64,000 nt of DNA. Source: Achromobacter insolitus. Its GTDB lineage: Bacteria; Pseudomonadota; Gammaproteobacteria; Burkholderiales; Burkholderiaceae_B. A program made the position numbers and the translations under genes. Positions 47,716 through 59,852 of the stretch are shown one piece after another (position 1 is the stretch's first letter; each line of letters opens with the position of its first letter). The stretch lies in contig NZ_NJIF01000002.1 in the NCBI RefSeq assembly GCF_002209555.1, positions 930,001 through 994,000 of the forward strand, read 5' to 3'. The notes below the pieces were generated by a model. That model was not told where the DNA came from. It saw only the letters and a program-made list of their open reading frames with translations, and did not search any database.

Positions 47716-47960
47716 ATGTTGCGGGAGAGAGCGGCCTGTACGTCCGGCCGCCGCCGAAGGCGCAATTCGCCCGGAATCGCTCAGGTAACCCATACCGCCC
47801 ATGCTTGCTCCGTCCCGGTTTTCACCATGTGGACGCGGCAAAACAGCACTCTGGAGAGACCTGGCGCCGCCCCTGAAATAGGGACATGTCGAGCAGCCCA
47901 GGCGCCGAAGGTGCAAACCCGCCACGCGGGGCAACTCTCAGGCAAAAGGACAGAGGGGCG
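47716..47960 (+). promoter_or_regulatory. Tandem glycine riboswitch upstream of gcvT
   Basis: Two glycine aptamers can be recognised. Aptamer 1 (about 47716-47797) has GCGGGAGAGAGCGG, GCCGAAGGCGCAA and AATCGCTCAGGTAA. Aptamer 2 (about 47845-47960) has CTCTGGAGAGACC, GCCGAAGGTGCAAAC, CAACTCTCAGGCAAAAGGAC and AGAGGGG, close to the consensus. The linker of about 45 bases is longer than usual. It should turn on gcvT expression when glycine binds. GGAG lies 9 bases before the gcvT start. Confidence 0.93.
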
Positions 47961-48049
47961 GAAGATTCAGCCGTAGTGCCGGCGCAAGCCGTTACGCACC
48001 ACAGGCATTCCGTAACCCTGGCAACATTGCCGCCCCGGAGTTTCCGCGC

Positions 48050-49150
48050 ATGTCCGCAACCCTCAAACGCACCCCGCTGGCCGAAGAACACATCGCCTCT
48101 GGCGCCCGAATGGTCGATTTCGGCGGCTGGGACATGCCGCTGGCCTACGGCTCGCAACTGGAAGAGCACCATGCCGTGCGCCAGGACGCCGGCATGTTCG
48201 ACGTGTCGCACATGCTGAACGTCGACGTGGCCGGCCCGGACGCTTTTGCGTTCCTGCAACGCCTGGTCGCCAACGACGTGGCCAAGCTGACCGTGCCGGG
48301 CAAGGCGCTGTACAGCTGCATGCTGAATCCGCAAGGCGGCGTCATCGACGACCTGATCATCTACTTCTTCGCCGCCGACGAATGGCGCGTCGTGGTCAAC
48401 GCCGGCACGGCCGACAAGGACGTGGCCTGGATGCAGCGCGTCAAGCAGGCTGGCCAATTCGACGTCGCCATTACGCCGCGCCGCGATCTGGCCATGGTGG
48501 CCGTGCAGGGCCCGAACGCCCGCGCCAAGGTCTGGGCTGCCCGCCCGGCATGGCAGGCCGCCAGCGAGCCGCTGACCCCCTTCGTGGCCGCCCGCGTTGG
48601 CGACGACACCCTGGTGGCCCGTACCGGCTACACCGGTGAAGACGGCTTTGAGATCGTGCTGCCCGCTACCGAGGTCGTGCAGTTGTGGCGCGATCTGGTT
48701 GCCCAGGGCGTGCGTCCCTGCGGCCTGGGCGCGCGCGATACGCTGCGCCTGGAAGCCGGCATGAATCTCTATGGCCAGGACATGGACGAGCTGACCCAGC
48801 CCGACCAGGCCGGCCTGACCTGGACCGTCTCCCTGAAGAACGCCGAGCGCCGCTTCATTGGCCGTGATGCGCTGGAGCAATTTGCCACCCCCGCCGCCTT
48901 AATCGGCCTGAAGCTGCAAGAGCGCGGCGTCATGCGCGCGCACATGGCCGTGCGCACCAAGGACGGCATGGGCGAACTCACCAGCGGCACCATGTCGCCT
49001 ACCTTGGGCGTCTCCATCGGTTTCGCCCGCCTGCCGCAAGGCGTGAAGCCGGGTGACACGGTCGAGGTCGACATCCGCGGCAAATGGGTGCCGGCCCTGG
49101 CTTGCAAATTGCCGTTCGTGCGTAACGGCAAAGCGGTCGAACACTCGTAA
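48050..49150 (+). CDS. gcvT: Glycine cleavage system T protein (aminomethyltransferase)
   Basis: The 366-residue protein transfers the aminomethyl group's methylene to tetrahydrofolate and releases ammonia. It has the GcvT start [31 protein letters not shown], and [12 protein letters not shown]. The C-terminal GCV_T_C domain has [19 protein letters not shown]. It is the first gene of gcvTHP behind the glycine riboswitch. The ATG at 48050 matches the family start. Confidence 0.96.
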   Translation: MSATLKRTPLAEEHIASGARMVDFGGWDMPLAYGSQLEEHHAVRQDAGMFDVSHMLNVDVAGPDAFAFLQRLVANDVAKLTVPGKALYSCMLNPQGGVIDDLIIYFFAADEWRVVVNAGTADKDVAWMQRVKQAGQFDVAITPRRDLAMVAVQGPNARAKVWAARPAWQAASEPLTPFVAARVGDDTLVARTGYTGEDGFEIVLPATEVVQLWRDLVAQGVRPCGLGARDTLRLEAGMNLYGQDMDELTQPDQAGLTWTVSLKNAERRFIGRDALEQFATPAALIGLKLQERGVMRAHMAVRTKDGMGELTSGTMSPTLGVSIGFARLPQGVKPGDTVEVDIRGKWVPALACKLPFVRNGKAVEHS

Positions 49151-49248
49151 ACTCGAAGCTTCGCGCGAGCCGCCGGCCCCCTGGGCGACGGTCGCCCGCG
49201 CGAGGCGCGCAACACCATTCATCTACCCGCATTCCCTCAGGAGTTCCC

Positions 49249-49626
49249 ATGAGTCTGCCCACCGATCGCAAGTACACCGAGTCCCATGAATGGGTCAAAG
49301 CCGAGGGCGATGTGTTCGTCGTCGGCATCACCGATACCGCCCAGGATCAATTGGGTGACCTGGTCTTCGTTGGCGACGTGAAGGTCGGCGCGAAGCTGAA
49401 CGCCGGTGAAACCGCGGGCGTGGTCGAGTCGGTCAAGGCCGCTTCGGACATCTACGCTCCCGTGGCCGGCGAGATCGTCGCGTTCAACGAAGAGCTGGAA
49501 AACAACCCCAACCTGATCAACGAATCGGCTTTCACCGCCTGGATCTTCAAGATCAAGCCGGTCAATGCCGCGGACGCCGACAAGTTGCTCGACGCCGCTG
49601 GCTACGAAGCCGTCGCCAACGGCTAA
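49249..49626 (+). CDS. gcvH: Glycine cleavage system H protein (lipoyl carrier)
   Basis: The 125-residue protein carries the lipoyl arm that moves the aminomethyl group between P, T and L proteins. The lipoylated lysine is in [15 protein letters not shown] (about residue 64), in the standard H-protein hybrid motif fold. It sits between gcvT (98 bp) and gcvP (103 bp). Confidence 0.97.
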   Translation: MSLPTDRKYTESHEWVKAEGDVFVVGITDTAQDQLGDLVFVGDVKVGAKLNAGETAGVVESVKAASDIYAPVAGEIVAFNEELENNPNLINESAFTAWIFKIKPVNAADADKLLDAAGYEAVANG

Positions 49627-49729
49627 GCCGCTTGTAGGCAACGGGCGCGGAGGCACAGGCCCCGCGCCCGTTGCACAAGATGCAACACCGTCCGTCCTCC
49701 GACGACACCCGCTATCCCGAGATCTCCCC

Positions 49730-52603
<2,874 letters not shown>

Positions 52604-52620
52604 GCACGGAGAGCGAGGCC

Positions 52621-52948
52621 GGCGGAAAAAAAATGCCCCCACGCTGCGCCTTTGGCTAGCTGCCCCCCGAGGGGGCGCTTTTTGCCTTGGGGCGGCCCGG
52701 CGGCAAAAAAAATGCCCCCACGCTACGCCTTTGGCTAGCTGCCCCCCGAGGGGGCGCTTTTGCCTTGGGGCGGCCCGGCGGAAAAAAAAATGCCCCCACG
52801 CTGCGCCTTTGGCTAGCTGCCCCCCGAGGGGGCGCTTTTTGCCTTGGGGCGGCCCGGCGGCAAAAAACGCCCCCACGCTGCGCCTTTGGCTAGCTGCCCC
52901 CCGAGGGGGCGCTTTTTGCCTTGGGGCGGCCCGGCGGCAAAAAAAATC
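52621..52948. repeat. Four tandem copies of a 77-79 bp terminator-like repeat, plus a partial fifth
   Basis: Copies begin at 52621, 52699, 52777 and 52856 (lengths 78, 78, 79 and 77), with a fragment from 52933. Each has A7-9 (six A in copy 4), GCCCCCACGCTGCGCC, TTTGGCTAGCTG, then CCCCCCGAGGGGGCG and T4-5, GCCTTGGGGCGGCCC. Copies differ only at a few bases and in homopolymer length. The CCCCC-GA-GGGGG stem with T-run fits a plus-strand terminator. On the minus strand GCCCCC can pair with the distal GGGGGC just before T's. No protein reading of them is meaningful. Confidence 0.95.
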
Positions 52949-52977
52949 CCCCATCCGGAAGATGGGGGATTTTTTTC
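52939..52977. terminator. Strong bidirectional terminator between gcvP and the YdgA-YbjN gene
   Basis: ATCCCCCATC pairs with GATGGGGGAT, extended by flanking A's and T's to about 16 bp, with loop CGGAA. T-runs follow on both strands. It serves gcvP and the convergent gene. Confidence 0.9.
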
Positions 52978-52998
52978 ATCCTGCGCAGGGCTTGGCGC

Positions 52999-54963
52999 TT
53001 ACTTGGCCGGCGCGGCCTTGCTGGTGACGGAGAAGTCTTCCGCGATGCTGAAGAACGTGTTGAGCATGATCTGCAGGTTTTCCTTGCCGATCCCGCCTTC
53101 CGAGTTCATGTCCATCTGCAGCACGGCGCGGTTCTTGTCATCCAGGTAGGCGCGCGTCCAGCGGTATTCCTGGTTCCAGGCGTTGATGGCCTTGAGCGAG
53201 ACCGGCTTCTTGCTGCTGTAGGTCGCGGTCACCACCAGGTCATGGCACTTTTCGGTGAAGTCGTTGCAGAGGAATTCGACGCGCAGGTCGCTGGCGCCGG
53301 TGCTGCCCGGATCCAGGACCAGCACGGGACCTTCGTCGCCATCCTGCTTGCGGGGAGCGTAGGACATGTCGTCCAGCATCGCCGTTACGGTGTCCAGGTC
53401 GAAGTCCTGCATGTAGCCGGCGACGGATGCGGCTTCAGTGGGGGCGGCCAATTCCGCACCTTCTGCCGGCTCGCCTTCCTCTTCCATGCCGTCCATGTCG
53501 TCGTCCATGCCGGTCGCGCCCAGCAGGCCCGCGAACAGCTCGTCGGCCGGGATCTTCTGGCCGTTCAGGTCGCCCATGCCGTCGGCGAAGTGGAACTTGC
53601 CGATGATGTTGTCGCCGTCGTTCTTGCCGACGTTGAGCATTTCGGCCATGCCGGACATCGAACGCATCTGGTCGTCGGCTTCGGTGGCGGCCTGTTCAGC
53701 AGTCATGCCTTGCTTTTTGACGCCGTACTGCACGATCAGGTCGCGCACCATGGGCTTGGAAATGACCAGGGTGGCATCGATCTGCTTGATGGCCTTGACC
53801 ATGATCTCCTGCGGCGTCAGATCCTTGACGTTGGGCGGATTGGTCAGGTCCAGCGCAAAGGTCAGCTTGCTTTCGCCCTTGTCGGTTTTCCAGCTGATCG
53901 GGTCGATGCTGAAAGTGGGGTTGCCATTGAGCAGCTTGCCGGCATTTTCCAGCACGGCGTCGAACTGCTCGTCCTTCAGGCCTTCGTCGGTGGCGCCCAG
54001 CATGTACTGGCGCACGATCTGGTTGTAGGTGTCCGACAGTTGCTTGATGGCGGCGCCGTCCAGCTTGGCGAGCTTGATCACGGCCTGGCCGTTGCCCAGC
54101 GCCACGTCGTTCAGCGTGATGTTGCCGGTCTGGTAGGTGGCTTCGACATTGACGTTCTTGTCGTCTTCGCCCAGCTTGACGCCGTAGCCCAGGTTGTCCA
54201 GCGAGAACTTGATGTCGTCATCGGTCTTGGCCACGTCCAGGCGCTTGAGCTTGACGCTCGAATCGCCGATGGACAGGCCGAACTTGCCCATCCGGCTGTT
54301 CACGTCCATCGTCAGGCCGGACATCAGCACTTTGACCGGGTCGCGGGTTTTTTCGCCATCCACCGAGAGCTTTTCCACCAGCGCGTGCGCCGTGACGGCT
54401 TGCTGCGCGCGGTCGAAGGTGCCGTTGATCTCCATGCCGCTGAAGTCGACGGCGTTGCCGTCCTGCGTGACCTTCATGGGCGCGATATTGGCGGTGGAGG
54501 TGGAGTAGCCGCCGAAACTGATGAGCGCGTCGGCGGACAGGGGCACTACGCCATTGGTCAGCTCGAACAGTTCCTTGATGTTGTCGGTCTTGGCGAGTTC
54601 AGCGTGCGTGAAAGCCAACTTTGGAGCGATGGCGCCGCGTGCCAGGGCGCTCTTGGGGAAGGGGCCGTGTTCGATGGTTGCATCGAACTCGATCATGCCT
54701 GCAGGCAGATCATCGGCGTCCTTGTCGCCCTTGACCAGCGACAGGCCATAGCGCGCCTGCGTCGAGAACAGGCCGCGCTCATACTTCAGCTGATCGATGC
54801 GCAGACCGAACAGAGGCGTGATCTTTGCCAGTTTTTCATTGGCTTCTGCCAGATGGCGCTGCGAGCTTTCCTCGATGCGCTTGCCGGTGTACCACGTGGC
54901 CCCGACCCAGCTTCCCGCTCCCACTATGACCACGCCGAGGGTGATCGCTACGCTCTTTTTCAT
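52999..54963 (-). CDS. YdgA (DUF945) protein fused to a YbjN domain
   Basis: The 654-residue protein begins with a signal anchor (KKSVAITLGVVIVGAGSWVG, residues 2-21), followed by the YdgA/DUF945 envelope domain (about 25-480). After an acidic linker rich in Asp, Glu and Met (about 485-514) it ends in a domain matching YbjN (about 515-654): AWNQEYRWTRAYLDDKNRAV, LQMDMNSEGGIGKENLQIML. YdgA is linked to the envelope and YbjN to stress and motility in enterobacteria. The usual YdgA family member lacks the second domain. The fusion may display YbjN in the periplasm; function is unknown. Confidence 0.82.
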   Translation of the reverse strand: MKKSVAITLGVVIVGAGSWVGATWYTGKRIEESSQRHLAEANEKLAKITPLFGLRIDQLKYERGLFSTQARYGLSLVKGDKDADDLPAGMIEFDATIEHGPFPKSALARGAIAPKLAFTHAELAKTDNIKELFELTNGVVPLSADALISFGGYSTSTANIAPMKVTQDGNAVDFSGMEINGTFDRAQQAVTAHALVEKLSVDGEKTRDPVKVLMSGLTMDVNSRMGKFGLSIGDSSVKLKRLDVAKTDDDIKFSLDNLGYGVKLGEDDKNVNVEATYQTGNITLNDVALGNGQAVIKLAKLDGAAIKQLSDTYNQIVRQYMLGATDEGLKDEQFDAVLENAGKLLNGNPTFSIDPISWKTDKGESKLTFALDLTNPPNVKDLTPQEIMVKAIKQIDATLVISKPMVRDLIVQYGVKKQGMTAEQAATEADDQMRSMSGMAEMLNVGKNDGDNIIGKFHFADGMGDLNGQKIPADELFAGLLGATGMDDDMDGMEEEGEPAEGAELAAPTEAASVAGYMQDFDLDTVTAMLDDMSYAPRKQDGDEGPVLVLDPGSTGASDLRVEFLCNDFTEKCHDLVVTATYSSKKPVSLKAINAWNQEYRWTRAYLDDKNRAVLQMDMNSEGGIGKENLQIMLNTFFSIAEDFSVTSKAAPAK

Positions 54964-55145
54964 CGTTCTGCTTGTATCGTTGATTATCGAGTCATACCCG
55001 GTGATACGCGGCTGCTTCTGGCCGCCGGACGCCGTTGCTGGCGCCCGCCATCGGAATACGCGTATTCATCGGCCTGTAAGGCCCGCGGCGAGTATACCGA
55101 GGCAGATGGGCATCTGAGCTCGCTCGCAGTTACAGAAGATTTCAA

Positions 55146-55175
55146 AATGAAAGCCGGCGCGCTGGCGCCGGCTTT
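55146..55175 (-). terminator. Terminator hairpin after the M81 peptidase gene
   Basis: AAAGCCGGCGC and GCGCCGGCTTT form an 11-bp stem with 4-base loop, followed on the minus strand by CATTTTG. It lies 25 bp past the end of the M81 operon. Confidence 0.7.
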
Positions 55176-55201
55176 CCAGGGAAAACGACTGCAGCGGGGA
55201 A

Positions 55202-56677
55202 TTACATCGGATCCAACGGGTAGATCGGACGGCGTACGTGCTTGAACTCAAGCTGGCCGTAGTCCGAGGTGGTGACCCCCACACCAGTGCATTCGATCAC
55301 GTGCGTCGCCATGTCGGAGAAGCCCGCGCGCCAGTGGACCCGGCTCTTGAGCACGACATAGCGCTTTTGCAGCGGGTCGATGCCGGCCGACAGCAGGCAA
55401 TTGATGTCGAAGGGTTCCTGGTGGCGGGATACCACCACGATCTCGACGCGGCCCGTGTCGATCACGACGGTCAGGCCGGTGTCGTTGCGCACGCCGCGGT
55501 ACATGGGGCCGCGGTTCAGGTAGACGCCGTCGAACACCAGCTTGACGCGACCGGTGACTTCGAGCGGCTCGCTGGGTTCTTTGATGGCGGGCATGGCCAC
55601 TTTGCCGCCCAGCTTGATCGTAATGGTCTGCCCCACCCCGGCGGCTGCCGCTTGCTGCGCTGCCTGCGGGTCGCAGATGGCATAGAACACCACGTTTTCG
55701 AGTTCCTGGCGCAGTACCTCGGCCAGCACGGCGGTAGTGTCCATCGTGCCGCCGGAACCCGTGTTGTCGTAGTGGTCCAGCAGCACGACGGGGCCTTGTT
55801 CGATGGCCTTGGCACGTGTAATGGTGGGGGCCAGCGGTTCCGGGTGGAACACCCAGTCGGCGCGGCCGGTCCAGGCGCGGTCCAGCAATTCGTCTCGATG
55901 GCGCTGCGCGTCGGCCAGGTTGCCGTCCGTACAGACCACGGCGCTCAGGCCGGCCTCGCGGATGTCGGCATGCGGGAACCCGACGAAGACCGAGGCGGCC
56001 AGCACGCCGCCGGCTTCCAGTTCCTTGCAACGTTCCTGCAGGGGCTTGTTGGGCGCCGCGTGGGTGCCCTGGCACATGATGTGCGGCAGCATGGGCTTGT
56101 TGCCCCAGGACATCACGGGCTTGATCTCGCCCTTCAAGGTACGCGCAATGACATCCGCGGCACGTAGGCCCGCGGCGCGGATGTCCACGTGCGGGTAGGT
56201 ATGAAAGCCACTGATGACCGTCGCGTGCTTGACGATGTCTTCATAGATGTTGGCGTGCATGTCCAGCGTCACCCCCACGGGCGTGTGCGGATCGATTTCG
56301 CGTAGGCGGCGCAGCAGGTCGCCCTCGGCATCCTCCACGCCCTCGGCGACCATGGCGCCGTGCAGGTCCAGCAGGATGGCGTCGTAGCCGCCGCGCTTGA
56401 CCTCATCCAGGACCAGCTTGCACAGCTGTTCGTGGGTCTGGGCGCTGGCGGGGCCGCTGGGCCAGGATTCAGCCGCGACGGGCAGCACGATTTCGGCGCC
56501 TTCGCGGCGAGCCACTTCTATATAGCCGCCCAGCCCGCTGTCGGTGTTTTCGTAGGCCTTGATGGCGCGTTCGCCGGCCAGGACCTCGGGATTGCCGCGG
56601 AAAAAGCGTTCGAGCGGAGTGGGCACGGGCGAAAACGTGTTCGTCTCGTGCTTGATCATTGCCAAAAGCCAACGCAT
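55202..56677 (-). CDS. M81-family metallopeptidase (MlrC-like)
   Basis: The 491-residue protein has the M81 N-terminal domain (MRWLLAMIKHETNTFSPVPT, DAILLDLHGAMVAEGVEDAE, VTLDMHANIYED) and the MlrC C-terminal domain (VVLLDHYDNTGSGGTMDTTA). Histidine and aspartate motifs HETNTF, DLHGAM and DMHAN are candidate zinc ligands. MlrC of Sphingomonas takes part in breakdown of linearised microcystin peptides; most homologues are uncharacterised. It is the last gene of the ABC-amidase operon, 33 bp after the amidase. It could act on imported amide or peptide compounds. Confidence 0.88.
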   Translation of the reverse strand: MRWLLAMIKHETNTFSPVPTPLERFFRGNPEVLAGERAIKAYENTDSGLGGYIEVARREGAEIVLPVAAESWPSGPASAQTHEQLCKLVLDEVKRGGYDAILLDLHGAMVAEGVEDAEGDLLRRLREIDPHTPVGVTLDMHANIYEDIVKHATVISGFHTYPHVDIRAAGLRAADVIARTLKGEIKPVMSWGNKPMLPHIMCQGTHAAPNKPLQERCKELEAGGVLAASVFVGFPHADIREAGLSAVVCTDGNLADAQRHRDELLDRAWTGRADWVFHPEPLAPTITRAKAIEQGPVVLLDHYDNTGSGGTMDTTAVLAEVLRQELENVVFYAICDPQAAQQAAAAGVGQTITIKLGGKVAMPAIKEPSEPLEVTGRVKLVFDGVYLNRGPMYRGVRNDTGLTVVIDTGRVEIVVVSRHQEPFDINCLLSAGIDPLQKRYVVLKSRVHWRAGFSDMATHVIECTGVGVTTSDYGQLEFKHVRRPIYPLDPM

Positions 56678-56710
56678 GGGGATTCCTGTGGGTTTGCTGT
56701 GGAGAGTCGG

Positions 56711-58120
56711 TCAGGCCGCCTGGGGAGGCTGGGGCCAGGGGTGTTGCTCGGGCCGCATGGTTTCCCAAGCGCGCGCCATGCGCAGCACACCCAGGTCGTC
56801 GAAGCGCGCGCCGGCGATCTGCAGGCCTATGGGCAGGCCCGCCTTGGTGTACCCGCAGTTGACGGATGCCGCGGGCTGCTCGCTCATGTTGTAGGGAAGC
56901 GTGAAGCCGATGTGGTGCATGGTGGTCGCGACTTCGTTGGTGGGCGACGGCCATTCGGCGTTGTACGCGACGACCGGCGCCACGGGCGACAGCACGTAAT
57001 CGTAGGGCGCGCAGGCCGCTACCGTCTTGGCGCGCACGTTGATGGTCTCGTAGTAACTGCGGAACACGGCTTCGCCGGATTGGCCGCCGCCGCTTTCCGC
57101 CCAGGTACGGATGAAGGGCAGGATCTTGTCGCGGCGTTCTTGCGGCAGGGCGGCAAGGTCGATGGCCGAGCGCGTGCGCCAGAAGCGGTCCACGCCCTCC
57201 AGCATGGCCGGTGTCATCCAGGGCTGCATCGGCGTCACGATGGCGCCGGCGGCCTCGAAGGCGCGGGCCGCGGCCTCGACCGCCTCGCGTATCTCAGGAT
57301 CCAGGGGCAGGCCGCAGCCCGCGTCCATCAGCAGGCCTATGCGCACGCCGCGCAGGTCGCGTTGCAGGTCCAGCCAGTCGAAGTCCTGGTAAGGCAGGCT
57401 CATGTGATCGCGCGTGTCGGGCTGGGACAGGACCCCCATCATCAGCGCCGAGTCGGTGACGGTACGCGTCATGGGGCCCGCGCAGCGGCCCATGAACGGA
57501 GGATCGATGGGGATGCGGCCCAGGCTGGGCTTGAGCGTGGCAATGCCGCACCAGGCCGCCGGCAGGCGCACCGAGCCGCCGATATCGGTGCCGATGTGCA
57601 GCGGGCCGTAGCCCGCGGCGGCCGCGGCACCGGCGCCAGCGCTGGAGCCGCCCGGATTCTTGGACAGGTCCCAGGGATTGCGGGTCAGCTCATGGAAGCT
57701 CGACAGGCCCGACGACAGCATGCCGAAATCGGGCATGGTGGTCTTGCCCAGCAGTACCGCGCCGGCTTCGCGCATGCGGGCAGCGGGCGGGGCATCGGCG
57801 GCGGCCGGGTTGAGCTCGGTGGCTGCCGTGCCCAAGGGCACCGGGACGCCGCGCGTGGCGATGTTTTCTTTGATGGTGGCGGGCACTCCATCCAGCGTGT
57901 AGCCGCCGGTTGACTGCGGTTCGCCCTTCATCCAGCGGGCTTCGGAGGCACGGGCCATCGCCAGCGCCCCGTCCGGGTCCAGCGCGTAGGTGGCCTTGAG
58001 CCGAGGCTCCCAGCGCCCGATGTGGTCCAGTACTGCACGGGTCACTTCGACGGGCGAGAGACTCTTGTCGCGGTATGCCTGGAGCATCTCCACGGCGGTC
58101 AGTTCATGCGGTTGCGGCAT
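56711..58120 (-). CDS. Amidase-signature-family hydrolase
   Basis: The 469-residue enzyme has the amidase signature GGSSAGAGAAAAAGYGPLHI followed by GTDIGGSVRLPA. The Ser-cisSer-Lys triad is Lys84 (IKENI), Ser159 and Ser183, each exactly five residues beyond the numbering Lys79-Ser154-Ser178 of GatA. It hydrolyses carboxamides; glutamyl-tRNA amidotransferase is unlikely, as gatB and gatC are absent. Other candidates are fatty amide, peptide amide or herbicide-type amide hydrolysis. It lies between the ABC ATPase gene (34 bp) and the M81 gene. Confidence 0.92.
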   Translation of the reverse strand: MPQPHELTAVEMLQAYRDKSLSPVEVTRAVLDHIGRWEPRLKATYALDPDGALAMARASEARWMKGEPQSTGGYTLDGVPATIKENIATRGVPVPLGTAATELNPAAADAPPAARMREAGAVLLGKTTMPDFGMLSSGLSSFHELTRNPWDLSKNPGGSSAGAGAAAAAGYGPLHIGTDIGGSVRLPAAWCGIATLKPSLGRIPIDPPFMGRCAGPMTRTVTDSALMMGVLSQPDTRDHMSLPYQDFDWLDLQRDLRGVRIGLLMDAGCGLPLDPEIREAVEAAARAFEAAGAIVTPMQPWMTPAMLEGVDRFWRTRSAIDLAALPQERRDKILPFIRTWAESGGGQSGEAVFRSYYETINVRAKTVAACAPYDYVLSPVAPVVAYNAEWPSPTNEVATTMHHIGFTLPYNMSEQPAASVNCGYTKAGLPIGLQIAGARFDDLGVLRMARAWETMRPEQHPWPQPPQAA

Positions 58121-58154
58121 TTCGGTTCCAGTGTGTGTACGGGCTCCGGGCGCT

Positions 58155-59852
58155 TCAGGGCGCGGCGGTGTGGCTTGGGCCGGCCGCGACCGGCCGGAAG
58201 TTGCGGAAGTCCCAGTCGCGCCCGGGGGCGGCGTCGATCAAGGCCCGTGTGTACTCGTGGCGCGGTTCGGTCAGCACGGTCTCCGCGGAGCCGGTTTCCA
58301 CGACCTTGCCGCGTTGCATCACCATGATGGTGTCGCAGATCTGCGCGGCCACCCGCAGGTCATGGGTGATGAACAGCACGCCCACGCCGGTGCGTTGGCG
58401 CACTTGCTCCAGCAGTTCCAGTACCTGTGCCTGCACGGATACGTCCAGCGCGGACACGGCCTCGTCGGCCACCAGGACTTCGGGGTCCATGACCAGGGCG
58501 CGCGCGATGCAGATGCGTTGGCGCTGGCCACCGGAGAACTGGTGCGGGTAGCGGTTCATGGCGTCGGGGCTCAGGCCCACGACGCTGAGGGTTTCGCCGG
58601 CCCGCTTCAAGGCCTGCTCGCGAGCCACGCCGAAGTTCAGCAGGCCCTCGATGATGGATTCGCCGACCGTGCGGCGCGGATTCAGCGAACGGTATGGATC
58701 CTGGAACACGATCTGGATGCGGCGGCGCACCGGGCGCAGCGCCGAGCCGGACAGGGTGCTGAGGTCTTCGCCGCCCATCATCATGTGGCCCGCGGTGGGC
58801 TCGATCAGGCGCACTATGCAGCGCGCGACGGTCGACTTGCCGGAGCCGGACTCGCCCACGATGCCCAGGATTTCGCCCTTGCGCAGCGTCAGGTTGACGT
58901 CCGCGGCTGCGATCACGTTGCGCGCCGCCTGGCGCGAGAACAGCGAACTCTTGGTGCCGTAGGTGCGGCCCAGTCCCTTGACGTGCAGCACCGGCATGCC
59001 GGCGGGGGCTTCGCGGCGCGATGGCACCAGGCTGGGCACGGACGACACCAGGCGGCGCGTATAGGACTGCTTGGGCTCGGCCAGGATCTCGTTGCGCGTG
59101 CCGCTTTCGATCAGGTCGCCGCGGTTCATCACCACGATGCGGTCCGAGATCTCGGCCACGACGCCAAAGTCGTGCGTGATAAACAGCACCGCGGTCTTGT
59201 GCTTGACCTGCAGTTCCTTGATGAGCGCCAGGATCTGCTTCTGCGTCGTGACATCCAGCGCCGTCGTCGGTTCGTCCGCGATCAGCAACTTGGGTTCGAG
59301 GATCAGCGCCATGGCAATGACGATGCGTTGCCGCTGACCGCCCGACAACTGGTGCGGATAGGCCTCGAAGATGCGTTCCACATCGGGCAGATGCACGGAC
59401 CGGAACATGTCCAGCACCTTGGCGCGGCGTTGCGCGGCAGACATCTGCTTGCGGTGCAGGCGCAGCACTTCGTCGACCTGCTTGCCCACGGTATGCACGG
59501 GGTTCAGCGCGGTCATGGGTTCCTGGAACACCATGGCCATGCGCGTGGCGCGCATCTCGCGCAGGCGGCGCTGCGTGGCCGTGACCACGTCTTCGCCTTC
59601 CACGCGGATCGAGCCGGCGCTCACGCCCAGTACGCCGGGCGGCAGCAGGCCCATGACGGCCAGCGAAGTGACGGATTTGCCCGAACCGGATTCGCCGACC
59701 ACGCATACGGTCTCGCCGGCATGCACGTCCAGGCTCAGGTTGCGCACGACGCGGTTGCCCGCGCCGGCGACTTCGACCGAGAGGTTGCGGATGGCCAGGA
59801 TGGCGGACGAGGTATCGCCCGCGGGGGGAGTGGGGGAATAGGTCATCGGCAT
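58155..59852 (-). CDS. Dipeptide/opine-type ABC transporter ATPase (fused DppD-DppF)
   Basis: The 565-residue protein fuses two nucleotide-binding domains. NBD1 (about 20-270) has GESGSGKSVTSLAVMG, LSGGQRQRI and LLIADEPTTALD. NBD2 (about 300-550) has GESGSGKSTVARCIV, FSGGQRQRI and VLVADEAVSALD. Each domain carries the oligopeptide C-terminal extension. Fused versions occur in GsiA (glutathione) and in opine importers. The ATG lies in the stop of the permease gene (TGATG). It powers the transporter encoded upstream. Confidence 0.93.
   Translation of the reverse strand: MPMTYSPTPPAGDTSSAILAIRNLSVEVAGAGNRVVRNLSLDVHAGETVCVVGESGSGKSVTSLAVMGLLPPGVLGVSAGSIRVEGEDVVTATQRRLREMRATRMAMVFQEPMTALNPVHTVGKQVDEVLRLHRKQMSAAQRRAKVLDMFRSVHLPDVERIFEAYPHQLSGGQRQRIVIAMALILEPKLLIADEPTTALDVTTQKQILALIKELQVKHKTAVLFITHDFGVVAEISDRIVVMNRGDLIESGTRNEILAEPKQSYTRRLVSSVPSLVPSRREAPAGMPVLHVKGLGRTYGTKSSLFSRQAARNVIAAADVNLTLRKGEILGIVGESGSGKSTVARCIVRLIEPTAGHMMMGGEDLSTLSGSALRPVRRRIQIVFQDPYRSLNPRRTVGESIIEGLLNFGVAREQALKRAGETLSVVGLSPDAMNRYPHQFSGGQRQRICIARALVMDPEVLVADEAVSALDVSVQAQVLELLEQVRQRTGVGVLFITHDLRVAAQICDTIMVMQRGKVVETGSAETVLTEPRHEYTRALIDAAPGRDWDFRNFRPVAAGPSHTAAP

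Noticed and set aside
52687..52893. Short repetitive peptide-coding frames in the repeat array
   Set aside because: They only reflect the periodicity of the repeat and have no start signals.
52621..52948. CRISPR array
   Set aside because: The units are directly adjacent without spacers and are nearly identical along their whole length; they form terminator hairpins.
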